A DNA stretch of 64,000 bases from Acheta domesticus (GCA_031308135.1 JAHLJT010009436.1:137584950-137648949), one strand, 5' to 3'. Positions 35,440 through 47,033 are shown, numbered from the stretch's first letter. Notes: generated by a model from the letters alone, not told the origin. Numbers and translations are program-made.

Positions 35440-37560
35440 CACATCCAGCTCCTTGCGCCCGCCGCGGGCGGCGCCCCAGTAAGCCACAGGGCGTGCCGGC
35501 GCGGGCGGCCCCTCCCTCCCCTTCAGCGGTCACTGCAGAAGGCCCGCTCCGCTCCGCGCCCACCCGATTATTACCACGGCGAGCCGGCAGTTTTCCCACT
35601 GGTTAGGAGCCGCGCCGGAGGCGAGTCGGCGGCGGCGGCGGTGGCGAGTGGGCGGCGGGGGCGGCGGAGGCAGCCGTTCCCAGCGGCCAGATTAATCGGT
35701 CACGTGATTACGATGCGTTTAGCGTCCGCCGCGGGAAACGTGCGCCGGCGCGCAGCAGTGAAGGAGCCGCCGCCGCCGCCGCCCGCCGCTGTGCCATTAT
35801 CCGTACAGTCGCGTCCGCCGCCGGGCACCGCTGCCGCGCGGCGGGCGTTGAGTGGAACGCCGCGGTGAGGGATGGGCAGCGTTGCGTGGGGCGGGGACTC
35901 TTTGCGGGGGCAGGCGGACGGGGCGGGGCGGGGCGGGGCGGCGCGAGGGATGGCGGGCGGGTGGTAGGAGGAGCTGGAGGAGAGCGTGCAAGCGGCATGG
36001 CGCTGGGCGGGCGGGGTGGGGCGGGGGAGTTTGCGGTGCGGGCGGGGCGAGGGCGGCGGGCATGGGAGTGGGGGGGGGTGCGGGCGAGAGCCATGGTGCT
36101 GGGTGGGCGGGCGAGTGAGTGGCGTGGGGCGGGAGGAGTGAAGCGAATCGGGGCGGAGCGAGGGGCGGGGTGGCGGGTGGGGGGGGAGGGGCGGGTGCAG
36201 CGGTGGCGTGCCGGTTGTTGGGCGGGTGGAACGTGCGGCCTGACGTTGGACGTGAGCGAGGCCGAAGGGAGGGGAAGCGGCATGCCAGGAGTGATGCCGG
36301 ATGAGTGGGACTTGTGGATCGCGGGCACGGAGAACGTGGGAGGTTGGGTAGATGAGGGAATTACCGAAATAATCGGTGGAAGTAAGTTCACGAGAAATAA
36401 GTGAAGATGAGATAAAAACTGGCAAATCGGCAAGGAATGCAGTTATGCGTTATATCGCGTGAATTTGAATAAAGCAAAATAGTTCGTGAATAACACTTCA
36501 CTGACTCTTGCAAGCGGAAGGTGTTTGCGGTAAAATGAGTAGTATGGTCGTGAGTCACGAATGGGTGTTAATCAAACAGTTCAGTATGTAGGGAAGTGGA
36601 GAGTAAGTGCAAAAGTTATCAGTGGCAGTAGATAAGATATATTAGGTCGGTGGTACGTGGGTAAACTACTAGACAGACTAGTGGGCCTGGAGGAAGGAAA
36701 AAGTGTAGTAAGGAGAATTCAGATGATTATGGGCCAATGTGGTGAACGTGTTCGGTTGAATTGACATTAAAGAACGCAATTATAACGAACGTACAGGTAG
36801 GAAAGCGAGGAAGGGGAGACTCACACGTGAGACCTAGAGTCTAGACTATTTCTGTTGAGCGAGCCGATAGGTAGAGATATTGTAGATCGCGATTGTGTTA
36901 CGGATGGGTTCACGCGACGCGTTTTGTAGATGGTATGGGGGAGGTGAGGGAATCTTCAACAAACGCAAAGGTATGTAGGGAAGCAAGTGCAGTTGAGGAA
37001 TTCCGTGATGGAGGTGGGCGGAAGAGCGATAGTGCCCAGCCAGGCGGACAATCGTCGGGCGTTGAGCGGTGGCGATGGCAACGGGGAGCGGGCTCTCGTG
37101 CGGGGTTCAGGGAGAGTTGATGGAGAGGGGCGGGCCGGGAGGGGGAGGAGAGAGGGAGAGACGGGCTGCGGAGCGGGGGACGGAGAGGGGAGGAATGGCA
37201 TGGTCTTGTGGGCAGGGTGGCCGAGAGGGAGAGGGGAGAGGCTGGGACTGGGGACTGTGGGAAGAGAGAGAGAGAGGGGAGAGTGGGAGGGAGGTCGGCT
37301 GTTCGTAGCGGAGCGCGCGAGCAAGTGGCAGCCGGGACCGCGGGTGCTGGCGGGGGGCGCGGGGAGCCCCGTGGCAGCGCGAGGGAAGAGGGGGAGCGAC
37401 CGCCGGGCGCGCTCACGGCGCCGTGGCCGCCGGCAAGCGTGACCAGGCTTATTACCGGCCGCTCGCCTCCCCTCCTCTCTCTCCCCTCCCCTCCCCTCCC
37501 GCTCCTCTGCGCTCTGCCGCCGCGGGCGGATTCCGCGCCGGTACGGCGCTCCCCTCCGGC
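35440..37560. other. Largest GC-rich island, strongly G-skewed on the plus strand
   Basis: About 2.1 kb, the longest island after the Hey promoter. 35440-35870 is balanced CpG-rich sequence containing TTAATCGGTCACGTGATTA (E-box CACGTG at about 35701). 35870-37330 is G- and purine-rich, with GGGGCGGGGCGGGGCGGGG at 35920-35938 (four G-tracts: quadruplex motif and overlapping Sp1 boxes). 37130-37300 is nearly pure purine with (GA)n. 37460-37515 is the opposite, pure pyrimidine. Open frames of up to 241 codons on both strands are compositional. It could host a promoter or non-coding transcript. Confidence 0.5.
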
Positions 37561-37579
37561 ACCGCTCAGCGATTACCCC

Positions 37580-37810
37580 CGCGGCCCTCCGACCAATTAC
37601 GATCGGCTTTAAATATGTATATGCGCCGCTCATTTCGGATCGACTAGCCAGAAATTTATAATCGCTCGCCCCTTAAAAATAGCGCCAGTCGGAGCGGCCG
37701 ACCCGCGGGATAACGACTGGTCAGCGGCGGCCGGCGCGGGAGGCACTGGAAGCGCGTTCCACGGGCGGTGCGTGAAATGGATGTAGAACCCGCGGGGCCG
37801 AGGTGAGAAA
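37580..37810. promoter_or_regulatory. Candidate regulatory patch at the edge of the 35-37.5 kb island
   Basis: Complex sequence in which AT-rich motifs sit in a CpG-rich setting: CAATTACGATCGG, CTTTAAATATGTATATGC, TTTATAATCG and a perfect MEF2 box TTAAAAATAG (37673-37682, consensus YTAWWWWTAR). No repeat signature or protein is seen. The function is inferred. Confidence 0.25.
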
Positions 37811-38799
37811 TAATTCATCGCCGGAGGCTGGTGCAAGGACGACGCCTTCGACTGGAGTTACGTACGGCGGTTCGTGGAAGAGCGGATTAATTCGGTTTCG
37901 TTTTAAAAGTAACCCTCTTGGAAGCACGTTCAAAACTAATATCTCTCCCACTATAATCAGGGGCGCGGAAGAACAGTTCCAAGTTGCGGCTAAATTACTG
38001 AAGTCGATTTCACCGCCCTTTCTCTGGAAATATCGTGCCGGAATGGAAAAGACCATCTTGTCACTTGGATCAGTACACCATGCTTCCATATAACCCGTGT
38101 TATACGAGTGAAAAACTCAAGCTCCCCATTTTTTTTGTGTGTTCGGAAAAGAGTGATAATGATAATTTATATTACCTCAATCTTATTTATATTCATTCAC
38201 TAACACGGCTCAATTTTTCCATTAATGATACGGATTACTGATCCATATATTTTCGAAAATAATTGCATCCTAAGAAACATACTTTCTTATGATTTATTTA
38301 TCAAACGAGCTAAGGCTATAATATGTACTTAAAAAGAGAGCAATCGTGTTGCCTCTTGCCCATGCAAATTAACATTTCGCGTTCCATTTCTTCGTACCTA
38401 CTTTATAGAGCCCACACTTTTATGTAGCAATTATCTGAATGAGAAAAACAAAATATAATAATTAAAATAGAAAAAATAGACAAATGAACTGACAGAAAAA
38501 TTCATTGAAAAATTAAGGTATTAACCTCGTGAGAATCTCAAGGTGTTATTGTCTCCACATGTATTAGAGTTGTATAATTTCTACACAAGTTTAGTTTTGT
38601 GGCTCCAACCAATGTATTTTATTTGCAATGCAGTGAATTATGAATACTACATAAAATCTCAACCATAGTTGCCACTCTGTAATTCCTTGTGATTTTATGA
38701 TTATTGATCTACGAACCAGTTATAACTGTTAATAATTGCGTTGCCAGTTCCTCAAAGAGTTGTTCAAGAACGCCAAGTGTTTGGACGAGTGTTTCCAAA
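37811..38799. other. AT-rich non-coding stretch
   Basis: No gene, RNA or repeat recognised. Confidence 0.4.
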
Positions 38800-39150
38800 C
38801 AGCGCGTACGCCAGCGCGTGCAGCACCCGCGATCGCCCTCGCGCTGCGTTGAAGGCGTCGATGCGTCTCGCGGCGCGAGCAGCGCGCTCGTTTGGCGCGC
38901 AGCGTGTGGCCGCTGGGCGGAGTGGGCGGGGGCGGTGGTGGGGACGGGGGCGGGCTGGCCTGGTTGGCGGCGGCGGCGCGCGGCCCGCGGCGGGCGGCCG
39001 CACGAGCTGCCGGCGGCCAACCGCTCGGCAATCACGCCTGCGGCGACGGCCGCCGCGGTAACGAACACGCTCCGAGCCCCGGCGCCCGCCGGCCTCGCCT
39101 CTGCTGCTCCCGCACGATCGTTCGCTCCCACCGCTTCTCGGTCCTTGACT
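38800..39150. other. CpG-rich island
   Basis: GC-rich block with GCGCG and GGC runs. Frames of up to 186 codons on both strands are compositional. It is followed by a pyrimidine-rich, moderately GC segment to 39.45 kb. Confidence 0.45.
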
Positions 39151-39569
39151 GACTTTGTCTCCCGCTCTTCCTCGCCTGTCTCTTTTGGCTTCAGGTTGAG
39201 GAGGATGGCAAAATTTACAGGTTCGTTAGTACTCAGCTATCTTCTACCGCCTAGTATATCCTAGTATCTTAGAATTTCCCAACCCTGCGCTCAGTTTTTC
39301 TTCTTTTTTGTTTGTGTTCCTCTATTAAATCTTTCTGCTAACGTAAGCATGCTTTCTTCTTTGCTCAGCAATCAGTACTCCCGAACTTCATCTGTATTAC
39401 ATTCCCCTCTCTACCAGGATTCACCGCGATGACATCCATGATTCGTCTTTTTCTGCCGCCTTTGATTGCTCTTCACAGACCTTTGCCATTTATCGCCGGC
39501 AGTGGGGAACCTCATCTGTTCTTCGCTATTATCGCACCACGAGTCATTCCGCATCGCCTTGAGGGCCAG

Positions 39570-40175
39570 CATTGCTTCTTCACATCGCCACCAAAATCGT
39601 CGGCCACCCGTCTCCCACTGCCAGCGGGAGGAGAAGACGACTCCCTTGGAAAACCTCCACCGCAACTCTTTATCCCCACACCGTGTGCATCGTCGCAGTG
39701 TCATCCCCGCCGCCTTCGTCTCCTCCGCGGCCCCGCTTCGCCGCCTTCCCTTGCTTCTCTTCCACCGGCGGCGGCGGCGCGGCGGAGACCGCTAGCGCGG
39801 CCGTGGCTGGCAGCCAAATTACAGAGCAGGCGCGCCGTTCATTAGCGCCCGTGACCCCGGGGGGCGCCCCCAGGTACGCTCGCGGCCGAGCGCGCTGGCG
39901 CCCGCGCTTCGCCCCGCCCCTCCCCTCCCCTCCCCCTCCCACTCCCCTCCCCGCCTTCCCCGCCCGGCCGCGCCCCGAGCTGCTGGCTGCTCCGCCCGCG
40001 GCCCCTCACCTGTTGAGACCGCACGGCTCCGCGTCGCCGTCGCCGCCGCCGTGTCCCCGGCCGGCCGGGCGTCCTCCGCCCCCGGGTGCGTTTTGCGGCC
40101 GCACGCCACTCCCCCGCCCCCCGGCGCGCTCCGACGTGCAGCCTTGTTGCCCGGAGGACGAGTCTCGTAGGGCGG
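39570..40175. other. CpG-rich island, C-skewed
   Basis: Contains a run of CCCCTCCCCTCCCCTCC type at about 39910-39950 (quadruplex-prone on the minus strand) and CAAATTACAGAGC and TTCATTAGCGCC homeodomain-like cores near 39815-39845. No exon is recognised. Confidence 0.45.
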
Positions 40176-41369
40176 GGCCTCTGCTGTAGTCGGGATGACG
40201 GTGTGTGGTACATTGTGTTCGGGGGTTGTGACTGGGACGCCATTCCGTTGAAAGGCAAATAAAAGATACGTTTTTGTTTTTCATTTTCGGATCTTTCTGT
40301 TCCACCCGATCATTCCTTTCTTCTTGGTTCTTTGGTCTTCCCGATGCACACACCATTCGGGATATATCTGACAGTTCTCACAATCTAGGTTTCTATTCTT
40401 TAAGGTTATTATTCTTTACTTTCGCACATCTCGCTCCGAGGGATTAAAACCAATAACTTAGAAACAATACTTTTTCTTAAAACTTCTGTTTCTGAAGATC
40501 AAATAAAATTATCATTGGTCCTTTTAATTTGAGTATTGTTAATTGCTTTTGGAAAGGATGGGGAGTGTTAATTGTCTCCAGATAAGATTCACAATTCTCA
40601 ACAAAAGTATATTTGTCAAAGTGGTAAATCTAATCGAGTAAACAATACATTCAATATTGTTAGTTCATTTACGAAAAAACCGTCACCTCAAACATTTTTG
40701 TATCTTTTAGGGAATCGATATTTTTACGGAGATAAATTACAGATACTAAAACTTTGAAACATTGAGCAAGTGCTGCTTGTTGGTGCCTCCGCTCCCTTCG
40801 GGGGCGCTCTTCATGCCGCTCACGTCGCGGTGCAGCCGAGGACGGCCGTGTCACCGAGAAGAGGCGAGAAGCTAACGCCAAGGCGCTTGTCTCGTCCTGG
40901 CTCGTTATGCATGTAATGGAGGTGGGTGGAGGAATATATTCGGGAGTTGCGATAGTCACGCGGCTAATACCTATTAGAGCCGGCTAATAAATGTTAACAA
41001 TGAAAACTCAAGCGGAGAAAGCAATTTTGTACAGTTAGGTACAAAATGTTCGGAAACGGAATGCAGTGTGTAATATCACATGTCTATGAACAAAACAAGT
41101 CGCAGTTGTTTTACATTAGCCTCTTGAGTAGTGATAAAGTTTTGTTCTAGTATAATGTTGCTCTTCGATTGGTCGATTAGACCTACATGTTACTGTTATG
41201 TGGATTTTTCATGCGTATCCCGAGACGAAGAATGTCTTCATATCATGCGAAATTTTAAAAAGAATCATAAAGATATCTCGATTTGGTTCAGAATCATGTA
41301 AATAACTTCCACGAAAAACCCGTCGACGTTCTACAATCCGAACACGGCCTCACTCAACGACACCAAACA
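40176..41369. other. AT-rich non-coding stretch
   Basis: One small GC patch at about 40785-40900, otherwise nothing recognisable. Confidence 0.4.
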
Positions 41370-41715
41370 TCCCCGTAAATTGTCCTCGGTTGCGTCCAGC
41401 CACCGGGCGTGCGGCGTCGGTTTCGTGCACCGACGAGTATTGCGGGCAGCGCGCCCAACGCGGACACAGCCCCGCGGCTTGGCCTTTGCACCGCGCGAAC
41501 GTCCATTCCCCACCCGCCACCCCCACCCCCCTCCCCCTCCACCGCCCTGACCTCGCGGCGGCAGCGGCGTTCGCGGATGCGCATCGCCCAAATTTACGAC
41601 TGGCGCGGTTATTGCCTCTGCCCGTGCGCCCGGCCGGTCGGGCGCCGACGCGCGATGGCTCAATCTGCGTGCTCCGCTGGCTCGGCGGCGGCGGCCGCTC
41701 GCTCCGCCGCGCTGG
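41370..41715. other. CpG-rich island
   Basis: GC-rich block immediately left of the hairpin element. Open frames on both strands are compositional. Confidence 0.4.
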
Positions 41716-41770
41716 ATGCTACCGCTGGCCAACGTGGGGCGCTGTCCGAGCACGCTAAGCCCAGGGTGGG
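41716..41770 (+). repeat. Direct flanking repeat, left copy, of the 41.8-42.4 kb element
   Basis: About 55 bases that recur right after the element at 42434-42486. Shared blocks are ATGC(T/C)ACCG, GCGCTGTCCGAGCA and GCTAAGCCCAGGGTGG. The copies differ at several positions, so this is too long and too diverged for an ordinary target-site duplication. Confidence 0.7.
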
Positions 41771-41773
41771 AAC

Positions 41774-42433
41774 TAGGGTTGCCAACCGTCCTCCTCCATT
41801 GACGTTGATTGTCTTCTCGTCCTCCTTTGTATATTAAATGTTCGCCTTTTAGTAATTTCTTATCATTAGTTGTCACATATTTTATCACATGACTATTCTG
41901 CGATTTTTCCAACTTTGCCCCTCGAGGCCCGTCTTTACGATGGAATACGGATGTCACGGTATTTCGCGACGTTCTCTGTCGTGCCGGCAGGTATCGCATG
42001 ATCGTGACCGTATCAAGCAGTGCTTACGATCATGCGACTTCTAGCGGCACGACGGAGAAAGACGCGAAACGCCGTGTGATATTCCATCGTGGCCATAGGG
42101 GCTTGAGGGGCAGAGTTAGAAAAATCGCACTATAACATCTGCTACGTTGCATCGTACATGGTTTAATTTAGAATAGAAAGCATGAAAATCCTTTTCCTTA
42201 ACGCTGACCTACGTATGTATGAGTATCTCTGTCTAGCGACCAAAATAAAAAAAGACGTTCAGACTATCTTCATCTGCATTTTGTGAACGAATCTGTTCAC
42301 TTGAATCGTAAATGGAGAGAAAAAAGAAATAGAGCTGATGCTAGTATAAATTATTTATAAAAGAAATTGTTGATGCGTTTTTGTTGCTTATCGAGTGTTC
42401 TCCCTTTTTTCGCGAACATTGTTGGCAACCCTA
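41774..42433. mobile_element. 660-bp foldback element with GGGTTGCCAAC ends
   Basis: It begins TAGGGTTGCCAAC and ends with the exact inverse GTTGGCAACCCTA. Its core is a long near-palindrome: the left arm 41899-42006 and the right arm 42026-42129 are reverse complements at roughly 80 percent, sharing TGCGATTTTTC, TGCCCCTC, ACGATGGAATA, TTTCGCG, GTCGTGCCG and TCGCATGATCGT. The loop is about 20 bases. There is no coding capacity. It is flanked by two copies of a sequence of about 55 bp. Best read as a non-autonomous DNA element able to fold into a hairpin of about 105 bp. Confidence 0.7.
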
Positions 42434-42486
42434 ATGCCACCGGTCGCGAATGTGGAGCGCTGTCCGAGCAGCTAAGCCCAGGGTGG
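42434..42486 (+). repeat. Direct flanking repeat, right copy, of the 41.8-42.4 kb element
   Basis: Partner of 41716-41770, starting with ATGCCACCGG directly after the inverted end of the element and finishing GCTAAGCCCAGGGTGG. Confidence 0.7.
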
Positions 42487-43265
42487 TAATGCATCTGTTC
42501 CGGGGACACAGGGAGAATAGCGGTGGACGAGGGGTGAATTAAACGGTGGGATGCGTGACTGCAGGGTGGCTGACGTCCTCGTTCGTTTTATTAGGTCGAC
42601 GTACGCGTTTTGGGGTTGAAATTTGATTGTAAAAAGCTGTTTGTTCCTTTGTTAATTATAAATTCGTGGTTTGGAAAGTGGATTAACTTCTTTATTCACG
42701 ACGTTTTTTAATTTGTTGGTACTTTTTAAATGTTAATGCTACGTTTTAAATAAGTTCGACTCTGACAATAAATTTTTGAAGCTTTGGGTTCTTTCGCACG
42801 CAAGAAATATTGCTAAATGTCATACAAACACATTCTTATAAATGAATCCATGTTAAATTCTACCTTCAGAAGTCCGACATTACTCAGCAATATTTTTATC
42901 ACAAGAATGTATTTAGCATGCTGTCGTAAATAGCTTTGCCCGGGATTTGCGCCAATATACTTCATATTAACGTCAATAACTGCGCTACATTTTACGCGTT
43001 TAGGTCAAAAAACAAAGTACAAACAAATTACAATAATATTTGAAGATATACTTTAAACTAACTGTTAATATAAAACGGAAGTGCTAAACGCGAGTATTCA
43101 TCATCACAACGATCTGTTGCGCAAGGAAACTTCTAATTCTATCTGTTCCCTCCTTGCTCCGCCCTCTTCTATTCTAGCGTATTCTCGCCCTACCTGCCCA
43201 TTTTGACATTTTTTTTTCCTTTCTGAAAGTAGGGAATAAAAGAATCAGCCTAAGGGTAGACGAGG
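42487..43265. other. Non-coding stretch
   Basis: AT-rich, with no gene or repeat recognised. Confidence 0.4.
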
Positions 43266-43605
43266 TTGGAAGCCGTTGCAATGCGACCTGGCAACCCAGT
43301 CCCAAAGGCTGCGCGGGGACGGTCGCGTGGCCCGCGGCGCGCGCGGGGGCGGCGCGGCTGTGCGAGGCGGGCCGTCGGCCGCGGAGGCGCGCGTGGGAAC
43401 GGCCCGGGCTGGAAGCCGCGAGCCCGGGGCCCGCCGCACGCGCGCCTGCGCCGGCCGCCGCGGGCGCGCGCCTCCGCCGAGGACTGTCCGTGTCCGCCCC
43501 GTGGGAACCGCGCGAGGCGTGGGGGCGGCCGCCGTGACCCGCCGCCCGCGCCTCCGCCCGCGCCGGCGCCCTTGGCCGTCCAGGCCCGGCGCGCCGCGGA
43601 GGCGA
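43266..43605. other. CpG-rich island with two CGTGGGAAC motifs
   Basis: Extremely CpG-rich block. It contains CGTGGGAAC at about 43393-43401 and again at 43500-43508, both perfect Su(H)/CSL consensus matches in the same orientation, 107 bases apart. Open frames of 129-151 codons on both strands are compositional. It could be a Notch-responsive element of Hey if the region is intronic; this is inferred. Confidence 0.35.
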
Positions 43606-43853
43606 GGCCGGGGGGAGGGGGGCTTGGGGGCCATACCCCCCCTAAAAGGCCTAGAGTTTTCATTTGTTACCTACTTTTATTTGGCAAAATTGATTTAAAT
43701 ATTTATGTTAGAATTATGTAATTTTTTAAAAAGTAATATTGTGTAGTGTCATATACACACTTCAAAAATTATATACATTATAATAACAAATGTTTATGAT
43801 TTAACAAAAATCTATGATGGCCCCTCCAAAGTGATCGGCCGGATCCGCCCTCG
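43606..43853 (+). mobile_element. MITE family 1, copy C
   Basis: It shares CCCCCCCTAAAAGGCCTAGAG, GGCAAAATTGATTTAAATATT and TTTAACAAAAATCTATGATG with copy B, and TTTATGTTAGAATTA with copy A. Its right end GATCGGCCGGATCCGCCC resembles the inverted left end. The left end merges into the GC-rich island at 43.27-43.60 kb, so that boundary is uncertain by about 10 bases. Confidence 0.65.
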
Positions 43854-44499
43854 TGTGGTCGGAACTGGGAGGCAAAAATCGTCACTTCGATCCTTACTGT
43901 CTATGATTTGGTGTGGCTTCGCTCGGTCATATCCGGTAGTTATTCTTCGTTCAAAATGTCTCTACACTTGGTGAGTAGAGAGGGAGCGCTGTTATTCAAT
44001 CGAGAATTTATATTTCAAACATTCATTTTGTAAAGTCTTTCGTATGAAAGTTTGAAATGGAAATTCAACTGCGTTTTTGGCTGTAATTGCAAACCTATTA
44101 AATTGATCCTTAGAGAGCACAAAAAAAATTCATAAATAATCATTTCCTGCACCATGTGAAATCGCCGTACTTTCAGTAGTCCTGTTATTGTGTATAACCT
44201 TGCCACCGTCTTTAAATTTGCATGCTCTTTGAATAATATTTCCTTTTAGGCATGATGTTTGCGAGTATAAAATGTTGATAGGTCTAGTTCTTCGGTCTAT
44301 TATCACTTCACACCAATGTTATAATTATATCTAATGCACAGATTTCGTCCTCAGAGAAATACGCACGCGGAAATTCCACAAGTATTATCGTCGAGCTCTC
44401 AGTATCCGGAAACGAACACAAGTACTAGGGCTTACACTGCTACTATTACCAGTCGGCCACAGTACATTAATTCTTCACCGATCCCCACAGAAGCAACGC
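43854..44499. other. AT-rich non-coding stretch
   Basis: Nothing recognisable. Confidence 0.4.
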
Positions 44500-44960
44500 G
44501 AAGAGGAGATTCCCGCATTTCGGCCCTAAGCCCGCAGCAGGCCCAAGCCCAATCCGGGAGTCGCAATGCATTTCGCGCGCTCCGCCGGCCGTCCACTGCA
44601 CCAAACGCAGGCCGCCCCGGCGTCCGCGGGCTCCAATGAGGGCTCCGCTCGATCAGGGCCGATCCGTCGGAAGTATACAACGCTGTATCCGGCGGCGGTG
44701 GCGGCGTGCGCGTAAGGCGATTACTGCAAGTGCGCGCGCGGTCCATACACCCCGCGCCGGCCGCCACTGCATCTCTCGCAGGGCGAACCGCCCGCCCCGC
44801 CCACCACCAGCTCGCTCGTCCCTGCGTCAGTCAGTACACGCCGCTCGCGCTAGGCTTCGCTTAGCCGCTCGTGAGTCTGCGCGTCTGCCCGCTCGATCCC
44901 TGGCTCGTTCGTCTCCACTTTACATATCCTTGAGGTTTCTATTCCCACCCGCTAGCTAGA
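44500..44960. other. CpG-rich island
   Basis: GC-rich block followed by a pyrimidine-rich transition (44.96-45.5 kb) that includes a (GT)n run at about 45203-45215. No gene is recognised. Confidence 0.4.
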
Positions 44961-45889
44961 CCTCTCATCTTCGGATTGTTCTTTTTTTAACTTTTTTTTG
45001 TAGCTCGTTGAGTATCGTTAGTTTATTTGCGAATGCAAGTCTGCCAGTCATTATCGCCCATCAGAATCCACGTTTCGTCATAAATTATTGAGGAGGGGGG
45101 GGGAAGGAGTTGTCGCTCCCTCAATCTCTACCGAAGCCAAAATTTTATTCGTTAAATTCTCAAATGTTCGTTCTTTACTCTGAACCTGGCTGCAGTCTCC
45201 AGGTGTGTGTGTGTGTATGTGTGCTTTGCTGTTATGTTACTTTGTTTATTCGTTGCCATTCCTTTCCTATTCATCCATTCTCAGTATTTTATCTCCGCGC
45301 TTTGCCATCACTCCTTTCTAACAGCTTCGGAAAACATCCTTGCTTCATGCCTCACAAATACCATCCGCCTCTGCGGAGCCGTCCCATCCCGCACAGTAGC
45401 CCCTCTTTTCTCCTATTTTTACATCGTGCATGCGCTCCTGTTCGTGTGTGACCTAGTTCGCCTTCCTCCCAGTCGCGTTGTTGACTATCCTATTACCACC
45501 TACTTGTTCCCGCTGCCGCGTTATTTCCCGTCCCTGCCCCCTTCTCGCCCGCTGCTGCACTCGTGCTGCCCGCTGGCGAGCTCTCTCGCGCAAGCTCCTC
45601 ATGCGCCCGGCGCGGGCGGGCGGGCGATCGCGGGGCGCATCCGGGACGATCGCGTCCGCGAGCGGGCGCTTCGGTTTCTCCATAATGCTTGCGTAAGTAG
45701 GCGAGCCGTGTCCGCGGCGCGGCGCGCACGCTCTGCAACCCAAGCGCCCCCTTGGCAGCTTCGGCGCGCATTTGCCCAATCGCCATGCCGCGCGGCGAGC
45801 CCCACTAGTGTAAATCACGGCTCCCGCCATGGGAGAGCCGGCGCCTGCCGCCGCTCGCCGCCCGCCCCGCTCTCCGCCGGCCGCGCTCT

Positions 45890-46560
45890 GTTCCCCGCCT
45901 CGTTCTCCAACTCCTCGCCCCGTGATCCGCTCCCCGCTCCATGTCCCGCTCCCTACTCCATGGTCTGTTCGCTGTCTGACGTTCCGCTCCCCGCAGTATC
46001 CGACGCTCCGCTCCCCATCCCGTCCCAAGTCCCGCTGCTCACTCCGCTCCTCGTCCCCGCTTCCCGCCCCGCTCCGCTCCCAACCCTGCCAACGTTCTGT
46101 CGCATGGCACGGTCCGGTCGCTGTCCCACGTTCCGAACCCGCCCCATCCTATGCTCCGCTCCCCGTCCTGTGCCATGTCCCACTCCGCTCTTCGTCCCCG
46201 CCGCCCCAGGCACACGCCCCGCTCTCCGCCACGCGCTGCGTTTCCAACCCTGTCTGCTCTGCCCCACGTCTCGCTTCCCACTTTATGGTCCGGTCGCTAT
46301 CCCTCGTTCCGCCCCCTGCCCCATCGTGCGCTCCGCTGCCCGTCCCAAGTCCCACTCACCACTCCGCTCCTCATCCCCGCTCCCTCCCCAGGCACACGCT
46401 CGGTTCCCCGTCCCGCTCTCCGCTCCCAATGCTGCCTACGCTCTGCCCCACGTGCCGCACTCCGACCCACGTTCCGCCTCTCGCCCCATCCCACACACCG
46501 CTCCCCGCTCCCTGCGCTCTGGCCCGGCGCCCGACACGCACTGTCAGCCGTCGCCCGCAG
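45890..46560. repeat. C-rich minisatellite with unit of about 150-175 bp
   Basis: A landmark of the form TGGTCYGGTCGCTGTCCCACG with GTTCCG recurs near 45960, 46110 and 46282, with a diverged form near 46455. Between landmarks, CCCGTCCCAAGTCCC, CTCCGCTCCTC and CCCAGGCACACGC recur in the same order. The plus strand is almost free of stops, giving a 462-codon plus frame (45207-46595) and others that are not genes. The array is cut at 46560 by the 5.2-kb insertion. Confidence 0.6.
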
Positions 46561-46599
46561 TACAGAGCGTTCAGTCATGTGACCGATTTTTTTGACAGC
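46561..46599 (+). repeat. Left 39-bp terminal inverted repeat of the transposon
   Basis: Starts TACAGAGCGTTCAGTCATGT and ends ATTTTTTTGACAGC. It pairs with 51746-51784 with one mismatch (base 8, C here and T in the partner). The match stops sharply inside, which defines the repeat length. Confidence 0.9.
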
Positions 46600-47033
46600 T
46601 TCTATAACAAATGAGCGTCGCCGAAAACCGCATTGCTCCCCGAAAAGTATTCTTCCGCCGCTCAGCTGAGCCGGAGCGTCAGCTGGCTCGATTTTGTAAT
46701 TGAATGTATTTTCACGTTGTGAACGTTAGAAATAGTTTTTACAAGAGATTTATAGTATTCCACTATCATTAGGGACGACAAATTATACGAATTGAGACAA
46801 ATAATTTCGGAATGCTGTTGATAATATCTGTGACTGCGTGAATTAAGCCGTCTGACAGGAGAACGACGACGAATACTGCTGAACCCATACGTAGGCCTTG
46901 TGAAAACTGTCGGAATTCTGTTGGTACTTTTGAATCTTGCATGTTCAGAACTTTGCAATTAATGTAGTGCTGCATAATGTTCTGCAATTAGAATAATTGA
47001 TGTTTATAATTTCTATTGATTGATCGTTATGAT

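Noticed and set aside
45207..46595. 462-codon plus frame
   Set aside because: Produced by a stop-free C-rich minisatellite; other frames on both strands are also open over the same bases.
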